Source: Kribbella steppae (GTDB lineage: Bacteria; Actinomycetota; Actinomycetes; Propionibacteriales; Kribbellaceae). From it: a stretch of DNA of 64,000 nt. This document shows, piece by piece, positions 36,863 to 45,856 of the stretch. Position numbers and translations under genes: made by a program. Position 1 is the first letter of the stretch. Each line of letters starts with the position of its first letter. The notes under the pieces were generated by a model that was given only the letters and a program-made list of their open reading frames with translations, was not told where the DNA came from and ran no database searches. Location of the stretch: assembly GCF_004342025.1 (NCBI RefSeq), contig NZ_SLWN01000001.1:229877-293876 (forward strand), given 5' to 3'.

Positions 36863-38782
36863 GTGTGCGGCATCGCCGGTTGCTATCAGCAGTACGACGG
36901 CCTCGCGCTGGCCGAGACGATGAACAACCGGATCGCACACCGCGGTCCGGACGCCGACGGTGTGTACCGGTTCGAGGACGGTGACATCCGGGCGTACCTT
37001 GCGCATCGCCGGTTGTCGATCATCGACCTGTCCTCGGGTGCGGACCAGCCGTTCACCAAGCGGGGCCTGACGATCAGCTACAACGGCGAGCTCTACAACT
37101 ACAAGGAACTGCGCGCCGAGCTGGCCAGGTCCGGGGTCACCTTCCGGACCAGTTCCGACACCGAGGTGGTGCTGGAGGCCTGGCGCCGCTGGGGTCCGGC
37201 GGCGCTGACGCGGTTCCGCGGCATGTTCGCGTTCGCGATGCTGGACGAGGACAGCGGCAGCCTGTACCTGGCCCGCGATCCGCTCGGCATCAAGCCGCTG
37301 TACGTCCGCCGCCGGCACGGTGGCGTGATCTTCGCGTCCGAGCTGAAGGCACTGGTCACCGCGATCGGACCTGAGCTGCGCACCGACCCGACCGCGATGA
37401 TCGCGTCGATGCTCTACTACTGGCTGCCCGAACAGCAGTGCGCGATCGACGGTGTGGAGAAACTGCCGCCGGGTTCGTGGGCCGAGTTCCGGCCGGACGG
37501 CAGCAGCCGGCACGAGACGTACTGGCGGGTGACGGACGTCGCCACCGAAGCGGCCGCCGGGCCGCCCGCCGACCTGCGGACCGTGATCGAGGAATCGGTC
37601 GCCGCCCACCTGGTCGCCGACGTCGGCGTGTCGACGTTCCTCAGCGGTGGTCTCGACTCCAGCCTGGTCACGGTGCTGGCCAAGCGCCTCGACCCCAGCA
37701 TCGACTCGTACACGATCACCTTCCGGTCGCAGGACCAGAAGCTCGAGGCGATGCCGGACGACGCGATCTACGCCCGCAAGGTGGCCCAGCAGTTCGGGAT
37801 CGACCTGCACGAGATCGAGATCGCGCCGGACGTGGTCGAACTGCTCCCCCGGATCGTCGACATCCTGGACGAGCCGATCGGCGACCCGGCCGCGATCAAC
37901 ACGCTGCTGATGTGCGACGCCGCCCGCGACGCCGGCGTCAAGGTGCTGCTGTCCGGGATGGGCGCCGACGAGTTGTTCGGCGGCTACCGCAAACACCTCG
38001 CCTGTGTGATGGGAGCGCAGTACCAGCGGCTTCCCGGCGTACTGCGCAATGGTCTCGTCGGTCCCGCGGTCCGGCGGCTGCCGGTCACCGCGAACGGTCG
38101 CGGCCTGCGGTACGCGCGCTGGGCGAAGCGGTTCCTCACCTTCGCGGACCTGCCCGAGGAGGCCGCGTTCCGGCGCAGCTACACGATGTACGACGCCGGC
38201 GAACTGGCCGGCCTGCTGAGTCCGAACCTCGAGCCGTACGTCGGCAAGCTGATCGCCGAGCACAGCGACATCTACCACGACACCACGCTCGACGACCACG
38301 TGAACCGGATGTGCCTGGCCGACGCGCGGATGTTCCTGCCCGGCCTCAACCTGGCCTACACCGACCGGGCCAGCATGGCCGCGTCGACCGAGGTCCGGAC
38401 ACCGTTCGTGGACCCGATCGTCGCGCAGGCGGCGTTCTCCATCCCGGGCAGCGAGAAGATCCACCGGCGGCAGGGCAAGCTCGCGCTGAAGAAGGCGGCC
38501 GAGGCCTGGTTGCCGAAGGAGATCATCTACCGGCCGAAGGCGTCGTTCAGCGCGCCGCTGCGGGCCTGGGTCCGCAACGACCTGCGCGAACTGGTGGACG
38601 ACGTCCTGCTGCGCGGCGAACTGGTCGGCAGTGGCTTCCTGCAGCAGTCGGCGGTGCAACGGCTGGTCGACGACGAGCGGGCCGGACGTGAGGACTACTC
38701 GAAGCAGATCTGGCAGCTGCTGACCCTGGAGACCTGGACCCGGCACATGCGCTCGCTGGGCGTGACCATCACCTCCTTGTGA
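36863..38782 (+). CDS. asnB: Asparagine synthase-like amidotransferase
   Basis: This 639-residue protein starts with GTG and gives the obligatory MCGIAGCY, in which Cys2 is the glutamine-hydrolysing nucleophile. The synthetase half carries the ATP pyrophosphatase loop FLSGGLDSSLV near residue 258 and GMGADELFGGY. Free asparagine synthesis is possible, but in polysaccharide loci such proteins (for example WbpS-like enzymes) amidate uronic acid carboxylates. Its place two genes after a uronate-forming dehydrogenase supports that use here. Confidence 0.9.
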   Translation: MCGIAGCYQQYDGLALAETMNNRIAHRGPDADGVYRFEDGDIRAYLAHRRLSIIDLSSGADQPFTKRGLTISYNGELYNYKELRAELARSGVTFRTSSDTEVVLEAWRRWGPAALTRFRGMFAFAMLDEDSGSLYLARDPLGIKPLYVRRRHGGVIFASELKALVTAIGPELRTDPTAMIASMLYYWLPEQQCAIDGVEKLPPGSWAEFRPDGSSRHETYWRVTDVATEAAAGPPADLRTVIEESVAAHLVADVGVSTFLSGGLDSSLVTVLAKRLDPSIDSYTITFRSQDQKLEAMPDDAIYARKVAQQFGIDLHEIEIAPDVVELLPRIVDILDEPIGDPAAINTLLMCDAARDAGVKVLLSGMGADELFGGYRKHLACVMGAQYQRLPGVLRNGLVGPAVRRLPVTANGRGLRYARWAKRFLTFADLPEEAAFRRSYTMYDAGELAGLLSPNLEPYVGKLIAEHSDIYHDTTLDDHVNRMCLADARMFLPGLNLAYTDRASMAASTEVRTPFVDPIVAQAAFSIPGSEKIHRRQGKLALKKAAEAWLPKEIIYRPKASFSAPLRAWVRNDLRELVDDVLLRGELVGSGFLQQSAVQRLVDDERAGREDYSKQIWQLLTLETWTRHMRSLGVTITSL

Positions 38783-38807
38783 AGACTTCTCTCTCTGAAG
38801 GACTGGC

Positions 38808-40955
38808 ATGAAACAGGTTGCACAGAACTACAAGTCCGGTGAGCTCGCGGTTCTCGACGTACCGGCGCCGACCTGCGCGCCCGGTGGTGTCCTGGTCCGC
38901 TCGCTCTACTCGCTGATCTCGACCGGGACCGAGCTGATGAAGGTCGGCGAGGCCAAGCTGTCCATGCTCGGCAAGGCCCGGGCCCGGCCCGACCAGGTGA
39001 AGAAGGTCCTGGACTCGGTCGCTCAGCAGGGTGCGGTCAACACCTACAAGAAGGTGATGAACAAGCTCGACTCCTACACGCCGCTGGGCTACTCGCTGTG
39101 CGGTGTGGTGGTCGAGGTCGGCCCCGGTGCCGAGGAGTTCAGTGTGGGCCAGTTGGTCGCTGCCGCCGGCAACGAGTTCGCGCTGCACGCGGAGTACAAC
39201 TGGGTGCCGGTCAACCTGTGCGTTCCGGTGCCGGACGGCGTACCGCCGGAGCAGGCCGCGTTCTCGACGGTCGGTGCGATCGCGATGCACGGCGTCCGGC
39301 AGTCGGAGGTGCAGCTCGGCGACACCGCAGTCGTGATCGGGCTCGGCCTGGTCGGTCAGCTCGTGGTCCGGCTGCTGGTCGCGGCCGGGGTCCGGGTGTT
39401 CGGGATCGACACGGTCGAGGATCGATGCCGGATGGCGGAGAAGGCGGGCGCGCTGCACTGCTCGTCGGCCGACGAGGCCGGGATCGCCGTCCTGGAGCGG
39501 TCATTGCTGGAAGCAAGCAACGGGCTGGGCGCGGACCACATCCTGCTCGCGGCCGGCGGCCACTCGAACGGTCCGGTCGAGACGGCAGCGCGACTGGCGC
39601 GCGATCGTGCCCGGGTCGTCGACATCGGCAAGACCAAGCTCGACCTGCCGTGGAACGCGTACTACGACAAGGAACTGGACCTCCGGTTCTCCCGCTCCTA
39701 CGGCCCCGGCCGGTACGACGACCGCTACGAGCTCGAGGGTATCGACTACCCGGCCGGCTACATCCGCTGGACCGAACGCCGCAACCTGGAATGCTTCGTC
39801 GACCTGATCGCCCGCGAACAGATCGACATCGGCTCCCTGGTCGCCCGGGTCTTCCCGATCGCCGACGCGACCGAGGTCTACCAGCAACTGAGCTCAGGCG
39901 CCCTTCCCGGCGTCGGCTTCCTCTTCGAGTACCCGGATATTCCGCAGGAAGAGAAGCAGGAGACGACGAGGGTTGCGCGCCCGGCCGAAAGCACAGCTGG
40001 TGCGGCGCGACTTGGATTCATTGGCGCAGGTAACTATGCGTCCTCCATGCTCCTGCCGCATCTTCAGAAGAACGAAGATGCGGTGCTGGCTCACGTCGCG
40101 ACCAACAAATCGTTGTCCGCGGCCAATGCACAACGTCGGTTCGGTTTCGAGCAGATCGCCACTGAGGCGAATGCTGTGCTGTCGGATGAATCGCTCGACG
40201 CAGTGTTCGTGGTGACGCGGCACAGCACGCACGCCGAGCTCACCTGCCGCGCGCTGGAAACCGGCAAAGCCGTCTTCGTCGAGAAGCCGTTGGCGTTGAA
40301 CGACGAGGATCTCGACCGGATCGTCGCCACCGCGGATGCCACCGGCAACGATCGCCTGATGGTCGGGTTCAACCGCCGGTTCGCTCCGCTCCTGACCGAC
40401 CTGCGCGACCGCTTCGGCACACCCGGCGGCGGCTCCTCGCTGCGCTACCTGGTGAACGCCGGCCGGCTGGACCCGTCCAGCTGGTACCTCGACCAGGACA
40501 AGGAAGGCAGCCGGTTCGCCGGTGAGGGCGGCCACTTCATCGACACCCTGAGCTGGTGGCTCGACAGCCCACCCACCGAGGTGTACGCCGTACCCGGACC
40601 GGACGCCGGCGACGTGATCGTCAGCCTGCGGTTCGCGAACGGATCGGTCGGCACGATCAGCTACGTCGGCGGTGGCAACTCACGGTTCCCGAAGGAGACG
40701 GTGGACATCACCGGCGGCGGCCGTAACGGCCGGCTGGACAACTTCCAGAGCGCCTCGGTGTGGACCGGCCGGAAGCCGTCGACGCGCAAGGCCCGCAGCA
40801 CCGACAAGGGCCAGCGGATCGAGCTCGAGCGGTTCGTCGCGGCGGTGAAGTCCGGCGGCCCGATGCCGATCTCGTTCGACTCGCTGATCGCCACCACCCG
40901 CGCAACCATCGCAGTGGACAAGAGCCTCGCCAGCGGCAAACCGGAGAGCATATGA
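38808..40955 (+). CDS. Fused zinc-type alcohol dehydrogenase / Gfo-Idh-MocA oxidoreductase
   Basis: This 715-residue protein has two parts. Residues 1-380 follow the medium-chain dehydrogenase fold (LISTGTELMKVGEAKLSMLG, GYSLCGVVVEVGPGAEEFSV, VIGLGLVGQLVVRLL). Residues from about 395 form a Gfo/Idh/MocA oxidoreductase (LGFIGAGNYASSMLLPHLQK, VFVEKPLALNDEDL, EGGHFIDTLSWW). This two-domain protein recurs in exopolysaccharide loci, usually followed by a heparinase II/III gene as here (ATGA overlap). It probably oxidises or epimerises a sugar of the repeat unit; the reaction is not established. Third-position GC drops just after the junction of the parts. Confidence 0.88.
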   Translation: MKQVAQNYKSGELAVLDVPAPTCAPGGVLVRSLYSLISTGTELMKVGEAKLSMLGKARARPDQVKKVLDSVAQQGAVNTYKKVMNKLDSYTPLGYSLCGVVVEVGPGAEEFSVGQLVAAAGNEFALHAEYNWVPVNLCVPVPDGVPPEQAAFSTVGAIAMHGVRQSEVQLGDTAVVIGLGLVGQLVVRLLVAAGVRVFGIDTVEDRCRMAEKAGALHCSSADEAGIAVLERSLLEASNGLGADHILLAAGGHSNGPVETAARLARDRARVVDIGKTKLDLPWNAYYDKELDLRFSRSYGPGRYDDRYELEGIDYPAGYIRWTERRNLECFVDLIAREQIDIGSLVARVFPIADATEVYQQLSSGALPGVGFLFEYPDIPQEEKQETTRVARPAESTAGAARLGFIGAGNYASSMLLPHLQKNEDAVLAHVATNKSLSAANAQRRFGFEQIATEANAVLSDESLDAVFVVTRHSTHAELTCRALETGKAVFVEKPLALNDEDLDRIVATADATGNDRLMVGFNRRFAPLLTDLRDRFGTPGGGSSLRYLVNAGRLDPSSWYLDQDKEGSRFAGEGGHFIDTLSWWLDSPPTEVYAVPGPDAGDVIVSLRFANGSVGTISYVGGGNSRFPKETVDITGGGRNGRLDNFQSASVWTGRKPSTRKARSTDKGQRIELERFVAAVKSGGPMPISFDSLIATTRATIAVDKSLASGKPESI

Positions 40956-42928
40956 ATCGCCAGCCCCTGGGCTGGTACGTCCGTCGCGTGCGCCGGATGT
41001 CCCCCACTGAGCTGGTCTGGCGCGCGCGCGACCACGGACGACGTACTGCCTGGGCCTACCAGCAGGTCCGGCCCGGGCAGGACTCGACGATCCAGCTGCC
41101 ACTGCGCAAGGAGCTGACCTTCCCGGCGACACTGCCTCCGCATGCGGCGGACGCCGTACCGGAGGAAGCGCGCAAGGCGGTGATCGCGACCGCCGACGCG
41201 ATCCTGGCCGGGAAGCTGGAGGTGCTCGGAGTCGACCGGACCGATCTGAAGTCGCCGGACTGGTTCCGCGATCCGATCACCGGGCGGCGGTCGGATCCGT
41301 CGGAGTACACGTTCCGGCTGAACCATCGCAACGAGGAGTTGGTCGGAAACGTCAAGCAGGTCTGGGAGTTGTCCCGGCATCACCACCTGACCCAGCTGGC
41401 CGCGGCCTGGTACCTGACCCATGACGACACGTACGCCGACCGCGTCGCCGAGCACCTGAACGACTGGTGGCGGTCGAACCCGTTCCTGTCCGGCGTCCAT
41501 TGGGCCAGCGGCATCGAGATCGGGATCCGGCTGATCAGCTGGACCTGGATCCGGCGGCTGCTCGACGACTGGCCCGAGGTCACGGATCTCTTCGAGCACA
41601 ACCAGTTGGCGCTGCGGCAGCTCTACTGGCACCAGCGCTACCTGGCCGCTTTCCAGAGTCGGGGTTCGTCGGCGAACAATCACGTCATCGCGGAGGCCGC
41701 CGGCCAGTTGGTGGGCGCCTGCGCGTTCCCCTGGTTCGCCCAGAGCGACAAGTGGCGTGCGGACGCGGCTGCGCTGCTGGTGCGGGAGTTGGACGCCAAC
41801 ACCTTCCCGTCCGGCGTCAACCGTGAGCTCGCGTCCGACTACCACCGTTTCGTCTCCGAGCTCGGCCTGTACGCCGCTCTGGAGGCAGACAAGGCCGGTC
41901 ATCCGCTGAGCCAGCAGACCTGGTCGCTGCTGACCCGCACGTTCGATGTGGCCGCGGCGATTGTCGACGAGACCCTGCGGCCGCCACGCCAGGGCGACGA
42001 CGACGAAGGCATGGTGCTCGTCCTCGATCCGCCCGATGTGCACAGCTGGTCGGCGTTCGTGTCACTCGGCGCTGCCACGCTCGGCAGCCCGTCGTGGTGG
42101 CCGTCGAGTCCGTTGACGGCGACCGCCGTACTGGCAGGAAGTTTGATCAGCGGCACCCAGCCGCATCGCCCGGCAGAGCGCCCGGACCACTTCGCCGACG
42201 CCGGGATCACGATCCTGCGCAGTCGCACCGGTGTCGACGGAGGTGGCGGGCCGGAGATCTGGTGCCGCGCCGATGCCGGACCGCACGGGTTCCTGTCCAT
42301 CGCGGCCCATGCCCACTGCGACGCGCTCTCACTCGAGGTCCGGGTCGGCGGCGTCGACATCCTGGCCGATCCAGGCACGTACTGCTATCACGGCGAGGAA
42401 GAGTGGCGGAACTACTTCCGCTCCACCATCGCCCACAACACGGTCGAGGTCGCCGGTGCCGAGCAGTCCGTCTGGGGCGGCCCGTTCCTGTGGCTGCGCG
42501 GCGCAACCGGACGCGTACGGCGCTATGCGGCCGACGGCGACGTGGTCACCTGGGACGCCGAGCACGACGGGTACCAGTCCGGCGAAGTACCGATCACTCA
42601 CCGGCGGACCGCCGTACTGGATGACGGCGTGCTGCGGGTCGAGGACCGGCTGGACGGCCCGGCCGACGTACGAATTGCGTGGCATCTCGGTCCGGATGTG
42701 ACGGTCGAACTGGACGGAGCGACCGGGCGGCTGAAGTGGCCGAACGGGTCCGCGGTCGCCGAGTTGCCGGCCGGATTGAGCTGGACCGCGCACTCCGGTG
42801 GCGACGATCCGTTGCTGGGCTGGTACTCACCGCGATTCGGCCGCAAGGTGCCGATTACGACACTGGTCGGGTCCGGGACGCTCGGACCCGACGCCCCAGC
42901 GGTCAGCAGGTTTCAATTCCGGTCTTGA
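40952..42928 (+). CDS. Heparinase II/III and alginate-lyase-like protein
   Basis: This 658-residue protein has an N-terminal alpha/alpha toroid (RMSPTELVWRARDHGRRTAW, SSANNHVIAEAAGQLVGACA, ASDYHRFVSELGLYAAL) and a C-terminal beta-sandwich of the heparinase II/III family (HAHCDALSLEVRVGGVDIL, ADPGTYCYHGEEEWRNYF, STIAHNTVEV). Catalytic-type Tyr and His residues are therefore present. No signal peptide is visible, so it may act inside the cell or be exported otherwise. It overlaps the fused oxidoreductase gene, a pairing common in exopolysaccharide clusters. Lyase activity on a uronate polymer is a reasonable guess. Confidence 0.87.
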   Translation: MNRQPLGWYVRRVRRMSPTELVWRARDHGRRTAWAYQQVRPGQDSTIQLPLRKELTFPATLPPHAADAVPEEARKAVIATADAILAGKLEVLGVDRTDLKSPDWFRDPITGRRSDPSEYTFRLNHRNEELVGNVKQVWELSRHHHLTQLAAAWYLTHDDTYADRVAEHLNDWWRSNPFLSGVHWASGIEIGIRLISWTWIRRLLDDWPEVTDLFEHNQLALRQLYWHQRYLAAFQSRGSSANNHVIAEAAGQLVGACAFPWFAQSDKWRADAAALLVRELDANTFPSGVNRELASDYHRFVSELGLYAALEADKAGHPLSQQTWSLLTRTFDVAAAIVDETLRPPRQGDDDEGMVLVLDPPDVHSWSAFVSLGAATLGSPSWWPSSPLTATAVLAGSLISGTQPHRPAERPDHFADAGITILRSRTGVDGGGGPEIWCRADAGPHGFLSIAAHAHCDALSLEVRVGGVDILADPGTYCYHGEEEWRNYFRSTIAHNTVEVAGAEQSVWGGPFLWLRGATGRVRRYAADGDVVTWDAEHDGYQSGEVPITHRRTAVLDDGVLRVEDRLDGPADVRIAWHLGPDVTVELDGATGRLKWPNGSAVAELPAGLSWTAHSGGDDPLLGWYSPRFGRKVPITTLVGSGTLGPDAPAVSRFQFRS

Positions 42929-43006
42929 CCGGAGGTTGCTGTATCAGTCCCGGTTTCCGGCCCTCTATTACTCCGAACCAATCGTGACGCTCGTCTGGAG
43001 GGGCAT

Positions 43007-44227
43007 GTGAGCGCACAGCAGCTCGACGTCAAGAAGTCCTGGCGAGCCATTCGGCGATACCGCCTCATCGTGGCCGCCGTGGCAGCCGTCGGCTTGCTCG
43101 GCGGTGTGGGCTACGGCCTGCTGGTACCGCCGATGCACACGGCCACATCGCTCGTCGTCCTGCCGCCGCCACCCGCGGCCGACCAGGAGAAGGCGGAAGG
43201 CACGCAGAGCATCGAGACCCAGGTCTTCATCGCCGAGAGCGAGCCGGTGCTCAAGAGCGCCGGACAGAACCTGTCCCCGGCGCTGTCCACCAAGGTGGTG
43301 CGTGACCGGGTCAAGGTGACGGCGGTGACCACGGACGTCATCAAGATCGATGCCAAGGGCACGACAGCGGCGCAGTCGATGCGGCTGGCGAACGCAGTCG
43401 CCGAGGTCTACCTGGTCTTCATCACCACCGACCAGGTACTGCCCGGCGACCTGGGGAAAAAAACGGGGGCACGCGTGCTGGAGCAGGCGACAAGCGCACG
43501 GGACGGCAACCTGGCCGTCCATCTGGGGATCTGGGGTCTGCTCGGTGCGCTGCTCGGCGCCATCGCGGGGGCGATCGGTGTACTGGCCAAGGCCCGCGGC
43601 GACCGGCGGCTCCGGCTCCGGGACGAGATCGCGGACGCGGTCGGTCTGCCGGTGCTCGCTTCGGTCTCGTCGTACCGGGCGACCGACGTGTCCGACTGGA
43701 CCTATCTGCTGGACCACTACTCACCGACCGCGGTCGAGGCCTGGAGCCTGCGCAAGACGCTGCACCACCTCGGCCTGGACGTGAAGGGCGGGAGCACGCC
43801 GCTCTCGCTGACGGTCATCTCGTTCGCCGGCGACGACAAGGCGCTGCCGCTCGGTCCGCAACTGGCCGCACTCGCGACCTCGATCGGCATCTCCACCTCG
43901 ATCGTGGTCGACACGCACCAGGAGCCTGCCGGGAAGGTTGCCCTGGACATCCATCTGGTCGTGGTCGACCGGGACGCGCCGCACCTGGCCGGCACCACCC
44001 GGACCACCAACACGATCGTCGCGCTGTCGGCCGGCATGGTGACGGCCGAGGAACTGGCCCGGCTGGCCGTCGCGGCCGCGGCCGACGACCGCACCATCGA
44101 CGGCCTGGTCGTCACCGATCCGGACCCGTCCGACCGCACCATCGGGCGTGTCTCGCAGTCCACCCGCCGATCCGGTTCGCGGCTGCCAACCCTCCTCACC
44201 GGCACCACCGCGCGGAGGATCAAATGA
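43007..44227 (+). CDS. Wzz-like chain-length determinant with relic kinase domain
   Basis: This 406-residue membrane protein starts with GTG. Helices lie at about 20-42 (LIVAAVAAVGLLGGVGYGLL) and 165-188 (LGLLGALLGAIAGAIGVL-like), flanking a Wzz-type extracytoplasmic part. The cytoplasmic remainder resembles a BY-kinase core without a P-loop: SFAGDDKALPLG stands at the Walker A place. It overlaps the next Wzz-like gene (ATGA), suggesting that the two work as a hetero-complex that sets chain length. A run of seven A at 43457-43463 is unusual in this DNA. Confidence 0.78.
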   Translation: MSAQQLDVKKSWRAIRRYRLIVAAVAAVGLLGGVGYGLLVPPMHTATSLVVLPPPPAADQEKAEGTQSIETQVFIAESEPVLKSAGQNLSPALSTKVVRDRVKVTAVTTDVIKIDAKGTTAAQSMRLANAVAEVYLVFITTDQVLPGDLGKKTGARVLEQATSARDGNLAVHLGIWGLLGALLGAIAGAIGVLAKARGDRRLRLRDEIADAVGLPVLASVSSYRATDVSDWTYLLDHYSPTAVEAWSLRKTLHHLGLDVKGGSTPLSLTVISFAGDDKALPLGPQLAALATSIGISTSIVVDTHQEPAGKVALDIHLVVVDRDAPHLAGTTRTTNTIVALSAGMVTAEELARLAVAAAADDRTIDGLVVTDPDPSDRTIGRVSQSTRRSGSRLPTLLTGTTARRIK

Positions 44228-45855
44228 GCAATCAGCCACATACCGAGCCCGTCACCACTGATCCCGGCTGGACCGACGACGACGGCCTGTTCGTCAACGA
44301 ACCGTCGAGCGCCTTCCCGCCGGACAGCCTGGTCACGTTCCGGTTCCTCCGCGACGCCGTCCTCCGGCACTGGCGCATCTGGGTGGTGCTCGCTGTCGTC
44401 GGACTGCTCGGCGGGCTGGGGTCGACCTACGTCGTGCCGCAGCCGCATGTGTCCTCGACCCGGCTGCTACTGACCCACAAAGAGGGTGAGGACCCGGCCA
44501 AGGCGATGGCCACGGACCTGAGTCTGGCCACCACGCACACGGTCGCGCAGCGGGTGATCGATCTGCTCGGGCTGCAAGAGACTCCCGACGACCTGATGAA
44601 GCGGTACACCGCCACTCCCCTGACCGACCGCGTGGTCGAGATCAAGGTGCAGGCCGAGACATCGGACCAGGCCAGCAAGCAGGCAACGGTCGTGGCCCAG
44701 GTCTACCTGGTCTTCCGCAAGGAGCAGATCGCGCTGCAGGACGTCCCGCTGCGTCGCGATCTCACCGCCGCCGAGACCGCACTGTCCGTCGCCGAGGCGG
44801 CGGTCCGCGCGGCCGGAGACGATCCGGTCGAGCTGAAGCGGCCGAACAGCCCGGAGGCGCTGCGGCTCGGCGTCGCCCGGGACCGGGTGCAGTACGTCCG
44901 TCAGCAGATGCTGGACCAGGAGGTCCAGGCCTCCCGGATGAACAGCAGCCGGATCCTCGACCTGGCCGCACCGGTCCCCGTTTCGGCCAAGCGGGCGCTG
45001 GCGATCAACGCCGCCACCGGCCTGATCGCCGGCCTGTTCGTCGGCCTCGTCTTCGTGATCGTGCGGGCGCTGATCTCCGATCGGCTGTGGAAGCGGCAGG
45101 ACATCGCCCGTGCGCTGGGCGCGCGGGTCCGGCTGAGCACGGACCGACCGCCCCGCTGGCGGTTGCTGCCGTACCCCCGCTACCTGCGCGAGTCCCAGCG
45201 CCGGCAGCCGGAGATCCAGCTGATGGTGCAGCACCTCGGCCAGCGCATCTTCTGGAGCGAGCGGCCCACGCCGTCGATCGCGGTGGTCAGCGTCGACGAC
45301 GTCCGGACGTCTGCCCTGGTGGTGGCGTCGTTGGCGGTCTCGATGGCCGAGGAAGGCAAGCACGTCCTGGTCGCCGACCTGACCGGAACCGGCATGCTCG
45401 CGGCGATGCTCGGCGTAAAGTCGCCGGGCACCCATGAGTCGCGGTTCAGCGAGCAGCACCGACGCATCGATGTCCACTTCCCCGACCCGCACGGCGCTCC
45501 TGCGGAGGGCAGCTACCTGCACCTGAGCGAGACCAACCGGCCGTCGAGCTCCGGCGACCTGGCCCTCGACGCCGCCTGGGACGTTGCCGACTTGGTGCTC
45601 ACCCTGGCCACCCTGACTCCGGAACTGGGAGCCGACCACCTGGGCACCTGGGGCTCTCACGCCGCCGTCGTGGTGACCGCCGGCCGCTCGACCACCAACA
45701 AGATCAACGCCACCGGTGAGATGCTGCGGCTGGCCGGGCTCGAGATCGACACCGCGGTGGTGCTTCGTCCGGACCGCACCGACGAGAGCGTCGGCGTCGC
45801 CGAGGCCACGGCCGGTCCGGCCCGCACCGTGGACGTCGAGATGTTCGGCCGCTGA
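44224..45855 (+). CDS. Second Wzz-like protein of the pair
   Basis: This 543-residue protein has a first helix near residues 60-80 (VVLAVVGLLGGLGSTYVV), a Wzz-type outer region with a coiled segment (LRRDLTAAETALSVAEAAVR), a second helix near 260-283 (ALAINAATGLIAGLFVGLVF) and a cytoplasmic kinase-like domain in which SVDDVRTSALVV replaces Walker A and LVADLTGTGMLA replaces Walker A'. It is thus probably an inactive BY-kinase relative used structurally. It is followed by the Wzy-like gene. Confidence 0.78.
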   Translation: MSNQPHTEPVTTDPGWTDDDGLFVNEPSSAFPPDSLVTFRFLRDAVLRHWRIWVVLAVVGLLGGLGSTYVVPQPHVSSTRLLLTHKEGEDPAKAMATDLSLATTHTVAQRVIDLLGLQETPDDLMKRYTATPLTDRVVEIKVQAETSDQASKQATVVAQVYLVFRKEQIALQDVPLRRDLTAAETALSVAEAAVRAAGDDPVELKRPNSPEALRLGVARDRVQYVRQQMLDQEVQASRMNSSRILDLAAPVPVSAKRALAINAATGLIAGLFVGLVFVIVRALISDRLWKRQDIARALGARVRLSTDRPPRWRLLPYPRYLRESQRRQPEIQLMVQHLGQRIFWSERPTPSIAVVSVDDVRTSALVVASLAVSMAEEGKHVLVADLTGTGMLAAMLGVKSPGTHESRFSEQHRRIDVHFPDPHGAPAEGSYLHLSETNRPSSSGDLALDAAWDVADLVLTLATLTPELGADHLGTWGSHAAVVVTAGRSTTNKINATGEMLRLAGLEIDTAVVLRPDRTDESVGVAEATAGPARTVDVEMFGR

Positions 45856-45856
45856 G

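Noticed and set aside
42919..42932. Short palindrome CCGGTCTTGACCGG over the stop codon of the heparinase-like gene.
   Set aside because: The stem is five to six bases with almost no loop, so terminator function is not supported.
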